Source of the DNA: Rhinopomastus cyanomelas
Lineage: Eukaryota > Chordata > Aves > Bucerotiformes > Rhinopomastidae
DNA length: 64,000 nt
Reading direction: 5' to 3'
NCBI GenBank assembly: GCA_013400115.1
Contig: VXBP01005051.1
Location: 62,001-126,000, forward strand
Part shown: piece after piece, positions 34,533 through 44,770 of the stretch
How positions within the stretch are numbered: position 1 is the stretch's first letter
How the letters are laid out: each line of letters begins with the position of its first letter
Made by a program: the position numbers and the translations under genes
The notes under the pieces: generated by a model
Databases searched by the model: none
What the model was told of the DNA's origin: nothing
Seen by the model: only the letters and a program-made list of their open reading frames with translations

Positions 34533-36540
34533 AACATGAGGACATACAGAGAGGAGCACCTATGTGGGTACTCTCTACTGGTGCAAAGGTTGAGCCAATT
34601 AACCAGGATGAGATAAGCAGGGCTATATAGAGATGCCCAGCACCTGACTGTATTCCTACTTGCAGCACTGTGGCCACTACCCATGGAACAGAATCCAAGT
34701 ACACAAACACAAACACTAGGCAAGTTTGCCCGTGTAAGTTGGCAGCTGCTCTTCTCCACAGAGCAGAAATACATGTTAGACATTCACCATCACAACAGGG
34801 CTCTTAACAACCAACAGCTCCTGTTAGCCATACCTGAAGCCTATGCATACTCCACACCATGTGAATACAGTACTAATGTCTACATAGCTGAACAACTGAA
34901 CATCTGCATCCCTTACAACCCCAGCAAGGTGCACCCACAGAAGTGGGCAAGTGAAGCTAATATATACATAGACCCCAGAAGATGCTCTTTTCAAGTACCA
35001 CAGGCGGGTAAGCACCTCTGACTTGCTAATGCCCTCAGGAACTTCACTGAGGTCAGGGATCTGAAAGCTCTTATATTAATCCTCACATTAAGTCTGCCCC
35101 TCATTTATTGGTCAGCTATTGCAAGAGATGGCAGGAGATGGGAGATCCACAGCGAGCAATGCCAAGTAAGTTCCCATCTGCCACAGCTGAGGGCTGCTGC
35201 CTTAGACCTCTGACAGCGAAGTTGGTTGGTCCTCGACAGAGCTGTTACTTCAGACAGCAACATGGCTGTAGAAGGGCATTAAAAAGGCATATTGCCAAGA
35301 GAGCTTTAGCCAAGAGGCTTTTCTGGTGGACACAAATCACTTCCAGTGGATCAGCTGCTGGCAAACACGCTGCAACAAATTTATGAGAACATAACCACGC
35401 TGTAAACAGATGAACTTAAGGGACAAAGAAAAGTAATCCATATTAGGACTGGCAAGAGCTTTGCGCGTGCTAACAGACCTGCTGAATTGCATTTGAAGGG
35501 AGCTGAACTACAGCAGTTTCTAAACTAAATCGCTTGGGCCTGCCGGTGCTTTCGCCAGTTTATTACAGAAATTTACTCACAAGGGTCAGTGACCTCTCAG
35601 TCAATGACTCTCCCAGGTGACTTCCTGAGCCGCGCTAAGCTATGAGCATTTGCTCTCATTCCCTCTGATCTTCTCTTGTTTTCCTCCTCCTCTTCCACTT
35701 CCCATTTCATTCGCCTCTCCACTGAATCCCTTCTTTTTTTCTCTCTATTGTCAAATCACAGGAGTAGGGGACGATGTGACAAGACAGTGTGTGCAGAACA
35801 ATAAGGGATGTAGCCTTGAAGGAGCAACATAGGGGCAAAAGGGCTGAGACAGGAAGCCAAGAAGCTTGAACGTGATGGAGGAGAAAGGGCGGTCTGAGGA
35901 GCTGCAGGGGTGGCAGTAAGGCAGCTATGCTTTAGGGAAAGATGAGGACTTTCACACCTGCTTCTCTGTACAGATAACACAAACCAACCTGTATACAGGG
36001 TGATACAGGATGAGAGCAAACTGCAGCCTCCATGATGCAGAAAGCCTCCGGGATCACTTTAGCTATAAAGATGGAAGAAACCAATGGGAGCATCATGATT
36101 TGAGTGGGGGAAGAGGCATCAGGATTTGTAGCAGAGGAGGAGGGCTGATGAGCAGAGCAGTGGTATGGGCAAGAGTGGCAAAGCAGAGAGTCTCTTGGCA
36201 TTGCCATGGGAAGGATTTACAGCTGTCTTTGGAATGGAGAGGAGCACTCTCTCTCCAAAGGTGGATATACAGATGTCCAATTCATTCTGCTCTGTTTTCT
36301 TAAAAGGGGGTGTAGACAATTCTGCATTTCCTGAACACAGAACGTCTGCACTTAGACAACCGTAAATTCTGCAGAAGCCTTGAGTTCAACATAGCCAAAC
36401 TGCTGCAGCCTCAGACCCCTGCTCTGCTATCAGGCAAGTTTTTGAGCATTGGAATAAATGTGACCCTCATCATTTCCCCAGCAGAAAAGTAATCAAAATA
36501 AATTATTTAGGAAATACTTAGCCCACATGAGTTAAGTATT
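34533..36540. other. Non-coding stretch, no gene recognised
   Basis: No gene or repeat identified between the SINE and the large CR1. It is pyrimidine-rich at 35660-35750. Confidence 0.55.
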
Positions 36541-36541
36541 A

Positions 36542-37638
36542 ACCTGGTCAACATTCAAAGACCAATTCTTTCAAGCCCAAGACAAGAGCATTCAAACAGG
36601 AAGTCAGTCAAGGAAGGGAGCCAAAAGACCTGCGTGGTTAAACAGGGAACTTCTGGGCAAACTGAAGAGGAAGAAGAAAGTCTATAGGTCATGGAAGGAG
36701 GGGGTGGCCACTTGGGGTGATTATAAGGCTCTGGTGACAGAATGTAGGGATGCAACTAGAAAGGCCAAGTCCTCCTTGGAATTAAACCTTGCAAGAGAGG
36801 TCAAGGGCAACAAAAAGGGCTTCTTCAAATACAGTGTAGGTAAACCTAAAACTAGAGGCAATGTAGGACCCCTGCTGAATGAGGTGGGTGCCCTGGAGAC
36901 AGAGGATGCAGAGAAGGCAGAGATACTCAACCCTTTCTTTGCCTCTGTCTGTACTTCTGGGGGCTGTCCTGATATCAAGCCCCAGACTGCTGAGGCTCCA
37001 GAGGAAGTTGAGGCAAGAAATGATTTTGTCCTGGTTGATGAGGACTGGGTTAGGGATAAGTTGAGCAAACTGGAAGTACACAAATCCATGAACCCAGATG
37101 GGATACACCCACAAGTGCTAAAGTTGATGGCAGAAGTCATTGCTAAGCCACTCTCCATCATCTTTTCTAAGTCCTGGGGATCAGGAGAGGACTGGAAGAT
37201 AGCAAATGTCACTCCGATCTTCAAAAAGGGTAAGAAGGAAGACCCAGGCAACTATAGACCAGTCAGCCTCACCTCCATCCCAGGAAAGGTGATGGAACAA
37301 TTTGTTCTAGAGGCTGTCTGCAGGCACATCAAGGACAGGAGTGTCGTTGGGGACAGTCAGCATGGCTTCACAAAGGGAAAGTCATGCTTGACCAACCTGA
37401 TAGCCTTTTATGAGGACATGACCAGGTGGACAGATGATGGCAGAGCAGTGGATGTGGTCTATCTTGACTTGAGTAAAGCATTTGACACAGTCTCACACAG
37501 CATCCTTGCAGCCAAACTGAGGCAGTGTGGTCTAGAGTTTCGGGTAGTGAGGTGGATTGTGAAGTGGCTGCAGGGTAGAAGCCAGAGAGTGGTGGTCAAT
37601 GGGACAGAGTCTGGTTGGAGGCCTGTATCTAGTGGAGT
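36542..37638 (+). pseudogene. CR1 ORF2 reverse transcriptase, N-terminal part
   Basis: About 365 codons without a stop, lacking any start of its own because the element is 5' truncated. The first 70 or so residues are the basic linker before the RT (RPAWLNRELL, then a lysine-rich stretch, KVYRSWKEG). RT block 1 lies near residue 226 (FKKGKKEDPGNYRPVSLTS), the GF-KGKSCLTNL block near 277, and palm motif A near 308 (YLDLSKAFDTVSH), which includes a catalytic aspartate. WLQGRSQRVVVNG follows, and the frame runs into the assembly gap just before the expected SGVPQGS block. The second catalytic motif (F/YADD) would fall in the missing part. The product would copy its own RNA by target-primed reverse transcription; without the endonuclease domain this copy cannot move by itself. 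Confidence 0.9.
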
Positions 37639-37758
37639 NNNNNNNNNNNNNNNNNNNNNNNNNNNNNNNNNNNNNNNNNNNNNNNNNNNNNNNNNNNNNN
37701 NNNNNNNNNNNNNNNNNNNNNNNNNNNNNNNNNNNNNNNNNNNNNNNNNNNNNNNNNN
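37639..37758. other. Assembly gap (120 N)
   Basis: An unbroken run of 120 N inside the CR1 ORF2. The flanks sit in different reading frames although 120 is divisible by three. CR1 ORF2 normally has over 200 residues between the two flanking blocks, about six times what 120 bases can hold. Either the gap length is only nominal, or the element carries a deletion or frameshift here. Confidence 0.97.
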
Positions 37759-37958
37759 TCTTCTCAGTGTCAGCTAGTGATAGGACAAGGGGCAATGGTT
37801 GTAAGCTGGAACATAGGAGGTTCCACATCAACCTGAGAAGGAACTTCTTCACGGTGAGGGTGACAGAGCACTGGAACAGGCTGCCCAGAGTGGTCGTGGA
37901 GTCTTTTCTGGAGAGGTTTAAAACCCGTCTGGATATGTTCCTGTGCATCTTGGTCTAG
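37759..37958 (+). pseudogene. CR1 ORF2 C-terminus
   Basis: It encodes the conserved CR1 C-terminal block: FSVSASDRTRGNGCKLEHRR, then NLRRNFFTVRVTEHWNRLPR, then ERFKTRLDMFLCILV and a TAG stop at 37956-37958. Compared with the copy at 48.2 kb, one residue is lost where SPSLE becomes SFLE. This region lies after the polymerase domain; its function in CR1 is not well defined. It resumes in a frame that differs from the part before the gap. Confidence 0.9.
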
Positions 37959-38042
37959 GTGATCCTGCTGTTCTGGGGGGATTGGACTAGATGATCTTTC
38001 GAGGTCCCTTCCAATCCCTAATGTTCTGTGATTCTGTGATTC

Positions 38043-38790
38043 ACGTACCCTGGAATAGCAACTGCTGGAAGATTAAAGGTGTCCCAGCCCACAGCAGGAA
38101 TTCTACCACTGCCCCAGCCATGCCAACCTCCTCCATCTTCTGTCCAGATGCTTCTCTGAAGCAGCCTTCAGTATTTCTAATAGAAAACAGTTTTCCACAA
38201 TTATTATTCCACAAGTGAAAACATACAGAGCAGGCAGACATCCTTCTCTCTTTCCAGCTCCCAAAGGTTCTCTCAGTTTTTTCTTTCTTCTCCTTCCACT
38301 ACACAGAAGGAATTGATGAATGTCTCTTTAAGGCCTTGTGTCTGCTGCCTTGCAGCACACCCTTGTAAATCAGATAAATATCTCAAGGATCCTTACCCTG
38401 GGAAAATTGAGATAATTGTGCTGAATTGAAGAGCCTCTTTTTTTTTCTTCTCGCCTCCACCTTTCTTCTCTTTTCAGCTGGAGTCTCTTGTAGTAACAGG
38501 TGTGTTGACTGCTAAATCCCGCGCAGCAATGATCCCCTCTCTCTGCAGGGATGGCCATTGATGGCTAGTTCCAGGCTAGCTTCTGAAGTGAGTTTCAACC
38601 AAATTGTATCAGTGAGAAATCTTTTCATAGCTGCATCCAGGTATCTCCTCGAAAAGTTCACCCTTTCTGGTGCACTTCCAATACCCACTTGCTTAGGTGG
38701 GAGTGGTGAATGGTAGGTTGAATCTGTAAGGAGTAACCCAGGGACAGCTGCAGTGTCCCACTTGCATCATGGACTAGGTCTACAGAAAGC
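38043..38790. other. Non-coding spacer between two CR1 copies
   Basis: Unique sequence without a gene. A T/C-rich run at about 38270-38300 and 38437-38475 is low complexity. Confidence 0.5.
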
Positions 38791-38897
38791 CAGAATCCTA
38801 GAATCATTAAGGTTGGAAGAGACCTATCACGACCAACCATCAACCCAACGCCGCCACGCCCACTAAACCACGTTCCCTACTGCTACATCTACGCAGA
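38791..38897 (-). mobile_element. CR1 LINE fragment (3' end), second subfamily
   Basis: The plus strand reads 'agaatcctagaatcattaag', 'gttggaagagacctatcacg', 'accaaccatcaacccaac', 'gcccactaaaccacgttccc' and 'gctacatctacgc'. This is the reverse complement of a well-known avian CR1 3' UTR type with the 'catcaacccaacaccaccatgcc' signature. It differs from the copies at 36.5 and 48.2 kb. About 107 bp, no ORF2. Confidence 0.85.
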
Positions 38898-41800
38898 AGA
38901 GGAAAAAACATGAACAAAAAAATACAGTGGGAAAGTGGAGATTAACAGGACTCGGGTAAAAGAAGATGGAGCATTAAGAAACAGCGGGAAAACTAACATG
39001 CCCAGCAAGTCAAGTCAAAAAGGCCCTGCGTGACCTAATCTAAGCTGCCCTGCCCCTCAGGTCTCCTCCAACCCATGTAATTGCTGTGGCCCCATGTCAG
39101 GACAGAGGAGCACTAAAGCTGTATAGGAGGAGGCATGGACCCTGAAACAGGTCCACATTTCTGTGTCATCATCATGTGCTTCTCCTCCCACCTACAGAAG
39201 CGAGCATACCTCCCACCAGCTAAGCACCAGCTACATCAAGTTATTAACCACCCCTTCCACCTTAGTGGCAAGAGCCATCACAAGAGCAGAGGACAAAGCA
39301 CCAGGTGAGGAGACCAAAGGGCAAACTATGACCTTACTGTTTATCTCCTGGGTGAAAAAAACCCTCTACAAACCAGAAGGCTACAGTGTTTTGCTTTTGG
39401 TGCTCTACAAGCACAACACCACACAAGCAAATGGGGACTGTCAAGTGGGACTGAAGGTGACTGATGGTGCAATCCGAGCGGAGATTTCCAAGCAGCTCCT
39501 GGGGCTCTGCAGGAGCCAGCGAAGAGGAGCTTCAGGTGACTTTGCATAAGACAAGGAGTATAAACACGTTATGTTCTCACAGAGCTCTGAACTCCGAAAA
39601 CCAGGGAGGTGTCGAACAGTGGAATGTGACACAGCAGTGCTGAGTATGGCCCTTAGAATGGCAGACCTCCTTCAAGCACAGATCAGACCTTCAAGCCCAG
39701 CCAATCATCTAAAGCTTGCATTGGCTGGGAGAAAGCAGAGCAGACTGGCTCCAAGCCCCATGAGATAATCACTGAGCTTGGACAAGTGGGCTCAAGGCTG
39801 CAGGTGGGTTGAGAGGGAAGAGGACAGCAGATGTTTCTACTTCACCAAGGTCTGCCATGCCAGGCCACCCTTCTCTCATCCCCAGCAGAGCCACGGCTCT
39901 CTGCAGATTCATCAGGGCCCATTCTTCTGAAAATGCTCACACACATCCCAATAATAAAGTAAGAGCCCTGGCAGGGCTGAAACTAGATGAACATGGTGGC
40001 TGAATAAAGCAATTCAGAGCCGTGGGCCAGCACATCTCTACCTATTTTAGGAGGAAAGATGTGAATTTGGGGAGATGGGAAACAGCTTCTCTGAAGATCC
40101 ACTGATGAAGAGAGGATGGAAGGAAGTCTCATGAGTCAACACCCTCTTTTCACCAGCAGCCCAAATTTTTCACCTTCACCAAATCACCAGAAATAGCCTC
40201 CACAGGGCACTATGTCTTGTACCCAGGACACATACAGTAGAAGGTCACTTCTCCACTTGCTTCATGTCACCCATGTAGACCCTACTTGAGCTTAAAAATA
40301 ACACCATCAACACAGAAAAGAGGGTGTTGGTTGTTCATGGCTCTGGAGGATCAAGTCTTGCCCTAACTTTGCAAAGAGGCTGCGGACAGGTTTGAGACGA
40401 GATGTGGCCAGCCTAGTCTGTAAAGCCACAGAGTCGCTCCTGGCATCAGCAGGCTCTGTGCAACATCTCCTCTCCTCTCAGGAAGGGTAGGCTTGATGGT
40501 GTTTTGACTCCTTTCTCAGAGACTCCCACATGGCATTTTACAATCCAACTTTGCTCTCAAATATACATCCTGGGCTGCATCCCAGAGATGCGTGTCAGGC
40601 ACGAAGCGCTGTCAGTCAGCCCCAGTCACAACACATCAGGGCTCAGGAGAAGTCTGACTGATCGGGTTGAGGGGGGCGGGCGCACAAGGATGAGAAGAAA
40701 AGGCTGTACAGCAGAAAAAGAATGAGAGGAGAAAGACAAATCAAGTGGGAAAATGGCAGGGACTGTTCCACAACGCCAGGATGTTTTTCATCTGTGATGC
40801 AGCAGCGGTGTCAGGCACCGAAAAGGACAAAGATGTTCAGATACAGAGTTGCAGGGAGGAGAGTGGAGGAAGCTACTGGGAAGGCTCCTGAAACTCAGTG
40901 TCTCTCATCTGTGCAGCTTTGGGCAGCAGAGACTGAAGCTCGCTGCCACATCAGCAGCATGGCAATTAATGTCAAGTGGGCTGCAGGGACTGAGCTACCA
41001 GATAAAGCATGTGTCTGGCCAAATGCCACTTCAGAGCTGGCTCCGATATCAACAGTCTCAGCCAAGAATGACCAAATGGCCATGGCACCGGGACAGTCTC
41101 TCTTGTGCCACAGAGGAGTTCACAGGGCGCAGGGAAGGGTCACGGCAGGGATGACAAGGGGCAGTTCTCCTGACACCACCCAGATGTTTTCCTGCATAGA
41201 AAGATGCCTGCAGTCCTAACTATCAAGAAAGGCAAAGCTGTGTAACGTAGGAACAACTGAGGAGGCAGCCAGTGCTGTGCTCATTTGAAGACCAAAGTGA
41301 ATACATTCAGGCAAAAGGTTCAGAGCACTGCAGTGGGGAGGGAGGAGCTGCCTCCTCTTCCTGGAAGATGACAGACATGGATAGAAGACCTCAAACACTG
41401 TATAAGTTTGAGATTAGTCAAGTATGCTCGTATTATGAATTTCAGTCTCTTCCACCATGCATGAAATGAGTAAATATTCATTGGGCTGAAGAGAAAGAGA
41501 GGAGAGTGGTGAGGAGAAATGACTCAATAGCATAATTTGTGTAAGCACTCACGGGAGCCTGAGCAGGAACCCACTTCTCCCCACTCCCAGGTGAGTGCCC
41601 AAGCTGCTAGGCTGGAAGTCCTACTTTTTTTCACGCTCTCAGTCTAATGCAGGGTTCAAATAATATTTAGTTATTCCTCACAAAGTGAAAATGGCAGGAC
41701 ATTTCTGCCGTGTCAAAAGCAATAATCAGAAGGGTCTTCCCAGCTGGGTTCAAGTGTTTTTCAGAGGGAGAAAAGATTGGAGGGAGAGGGCTGTAGCTGC

Positions 41801-42437
41801 TGGGTTGTTTTGTAAGAGAGGCAAATGTTCATCGGCCTGTGCAGACCCTGATCTCAGAACTACATCCAGAAGATACCTCACAGATTGGGCTTTGCCAACA
41901 GGGGACTAATGTCCAGAAACCTGCTGTTGCTTAGGCATAAGATGAGTAGGTGAAAAATGGAGGCAGGTCTGGCAAAGAGCAGAAGCAGATCCTCAAGGGA
42001 ATATAGAAATATGGCCACTGTATTAAGAAGCAGCTGAGAAGGGGTTCAGAAGATTCAGACCTGATCACTAAAATTGCTTTATGTTTAGGGTACAGCATTC
42101 CACTTCTCCCAAAAGGGGTTGTTTCTCCAGAAATCTTCGAGAGGGGACAACACAACTGTGCTCACCTACATCACAAAGAAGATACAAGGGAAAGAAGCAC
42201 ATGAGAAACTTGCTGCTCAGCCAAACCATTTCCATGTGAACCTCAGTGTGCTGTACCAGCCTCTACACGTAGGCACCGTTGCCTCTCTAGCTTGGGCAGG
42301 GAATGGAGGGGTGCAACAAATGAACTTTGAATTCCTCACTGTTGAGGGACAGATCTCTTTGCATGAAGATTGTCTGCACTCTGGTCTCGCAGGCTGGGCT
42401 CACATGGGGTTGCACTGGATTGTTCTTTTAGCTGTGT
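38898..42437. other. Non-coding stretch, no gene recognised
   Basis: No gene or clear repeat. A 165-codon frame (40722-41219) competes with a 101-codon frame in the same place and resembles nothing known. A weak CR1-tail-like phrase at about 39026-39080 ('caggtctcctccaaccc') is too faint to call. Confidence 0.5.
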
Positions 42438-42492
42438 GATAGACAAGGGAAATGAAGTGGGTGATGTATACTCTGACTTCAAGAGGCATTTG
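42438..42492 (+). repeat. Possible very old CR1 reverse-transcriptase relic
   Basis: The stretch translates as DKGNEVGDVYSDFKRHL. This lines up with CR1 RT palm motif A (pattern DKGxAVDVxYLDFSKAF) after loss of one codon. Nucleotide similarity to CR1 continues for roughly 55 bases and then fades. It could be a chance match. Confidence 0.4.
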
Positions 42493-44580
42493 CTAATCTC
42501 TGAGGAGGAAACTTATTAGAGAAATGGAAGAGGTCATTAAGGGTAGGGAATGGGAAGCTCTAGAAATTACACATCGTCTAGAAAATTGACTGGAAGAAAT
42601 AGGAGCCTCTGTGCAACCTGGTTCATGGGGAAAGGTGAGTCCATCCCTCCCTGCTTCCTTTTATTTGCCATCTTCACAAACACAGGTAGTTTTCCTCTGA
42701 CACAATCTGACCTCAGTATCTTGGCTGGCACCTTTCTGCATTTTTCACACGGCAAAGAACATGAAGGGCAATACAGATGGGGAAGCAAAAAGAGTAGTGT
42801 GAGACCCAAAACATTTAAACCTTGGGATCCTGCACTCATTCATCTGCCTTCAGTGGGGAACAGAGCTTGTGAGCCAAGACCACTAGTCACCACAGCTGGA
42901 GTGAGGAGGTAGAATCCTTGCAAGGCATTTTTCCAATCCAACAAAGAAACTGCTATAGAAAGGAGATACGGTGGGTGAGCTTTGCCTTCCACTGGCTCAT
43001 CTGCATCATATTTGGAAAGTGCTGCAAGCATCTCTGCAAACCCAACAGGAGACCAAGGAGAGGGAAAGACTCCAGGCACCCCACCACTCCCCCCCAGCCT
43101 GCCCTCAACCTGTAAAGATATCATTCCAACAACACATGCTTGCAAACCCCAGCCCGGCTCTGCCTGGGTTAATGTGACAATCCATTTCTGACAGCGTGTC
43201 AATACAAAGCAATTTAGGAGTGCATGAAAAATCGACCCGAGGTAACAGGCAATTTCTCCGCTCTGCTGGTTAGGAGGAAGTAGGGACCAATGAGGCCAGC
43301 ATCTCTAAGCACACTCACCTCTACGGCGCCCAGCCTGCTGCCACACCCTGTCGCGTCAGCAGCTCTCACCACGAAGGAAGGTGGAGCAAGATGCCAGCTA
43401 CGGGGCATGGTCTCAGGAGGGGGAAAAGGCAGAGCTGGTTCTGTTAATTGGGACATATCTGAACATGCAAAGTAACAAAGGTTGAAATGGAGTAGGTGGA
43501 CTTAAACATACAGATGATTATAAAGAAACATCCTGGCCTCACATCCATGTGGCCTCACCTCTGGGCAGGGAGACACTGGCTGAATCACTCCAGCCTGGAG
43601 AGGTGGGCCAGTCGACCCAAAAACCTGATGCCAAAAAATAATCTCTTCTTTTAAGTCAAGCACAGAAGAAACCTGCGTGGACCTGAGGCACTATCCAGCG
43701 GCACACCACTGCCCTTCTCCCGTGGACACAAGGAGCACCGTTTGCATGGGTGCATCTTTCCAGGCAAGGACTAGGAGAAGAGCCATGGGAACTAACAAGG
43801 AGAGGAATATGAAGGTGCTGCCAATGCTCAAGACTGCTTTGCACTCCTCCCCTCTCTGTCACCAGCACAGACTGCAAGGAAGTTAATCACTTGCCTCTTG
43901 ACCACATGGTAGCCACCAGCAGCCATCTCAGAGTGCTGCCTCCATGTCGTGAAAGCGCGTTGGCTCAAACGCTGAGGTTGCCTACAACAGGGGAAGGTGA
44001 GCCTAATCCAAGCAAATCTGTTTGTAAATGCAGAGAGCAGCAGCAATGTGCTGGCAGAGCTCATCCAGCTTGATGGGCTAACGGACACTCCCCTTGCACT
44101 AAAAGCATCGTGGTCTGTTATTAATAAAGCAGAAAACACAGCAGGCAGAATATATGCCTCCCAGTCCAAGCTTTTATTCCATTGCAACTCCAGGATGTTT
44201 CACTCAGAGGAGCTGATTCAGATTCCTAACTCCTCTAAAGAGGCCAGAAGTGCTGCCTCCACTGTGAGAGTCAGGAGAACCCACACTCACTGCTTATTTT
44301 TTAGATTGAACAACTGCGAACCAGGCTGAACTTCCCACCCGCGAGACACTGTGACACACAGCAGTTCCAGAGAGTGCCAAACACAAAAACGCAGCAGTCA
44401 AAAAAAAGGAAGAACAAGCAGAGAGAGGAAACACAATATTGCAGTGGCTCTGACAGAATAACATGCTGGGCTAAACCTACCTTGGACAAATTTTTTCCCA
44501 GGACGCCCCGGGATACAGCCAGGGAGGCAGGGTTTGAGACGGAGTCCTTTTTGTGCGGTTGTATTAAGAGTAATGCTCCC
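42493..44580. other. Non-coding stretch, no gene recognised
   Basis: No gene or repeat recognised. Frames of up to 120 codons overlap on both strands. Confidence 0.5.
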
Positions 44581-44770
44581 ATTTTATTTTGATTTAATAA
44601 GCTAGTTAATGCATGCTAACAAAATTAAAAGTCATTATTAAAGGCAGATGTACTAGTATATGAACAGCTAAGCCTCAGCTTTGCCTTTAGATGATCTGCA
44701 GCTTCAGCGTATGCTTCTAATAAGCAGCTGTCACTTACCAGCGATGTGGTAACTCTTATTGAAGCCTGGA
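44581..44770. promoter_or_regulatory. Candidate AT-rich non-coding element
   Basis: An abrupt AT-rich block ('attttattttgatttaataa', 'gctagttaatgcatgctaac', 'aaaattaaaagtcattatta') after GC-balanced sequence, then 'cttctaataagcagctgtca'. Several TTAAT/ATTA cores and a CAGCTG E-box are present. No coding frame or repeat. Regulatory function is inferred. Confidence 0.25.

Larger units (their letters stand above)
36541..38042 (+). mobile_element. CR1 LINE, 5'-truncated, with internal assembly gap
   Basis: This is the largest repeat in the window. It starts inside ORF2 upstream of the reverse transcriptase, runs through the RT fingers and palm to the gap at 37639-37758, and resumes in the ORF2 C-terminus. 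The C-terminus is followed by a short 3' UTR ('ggggggattggactagatga', 'ggtcccttccaatccctaat') and TTCTGTGA repeats. ORF1 and the endonuclease domain are absent, as expected from incomplete reverse transcription. The open frame and good octamer tail suggest a fairly young insertion. The 3' end closely matches the minus-strand copy at 48.2-48.6 kb, so both likely belong to one subfamily. Confidence 0.93.

Noticed and set aside
39026..39080. Faint CR1 tail phrase
   Set aside because: Only 'caggtctcctccaaccc' resembles CR1; no octamers and no alignment on either side.
40722..41219. 165-codon open frame on the plus strand
   Set aside because: No family resemblance; two alternative frames overlap it; within chance length.
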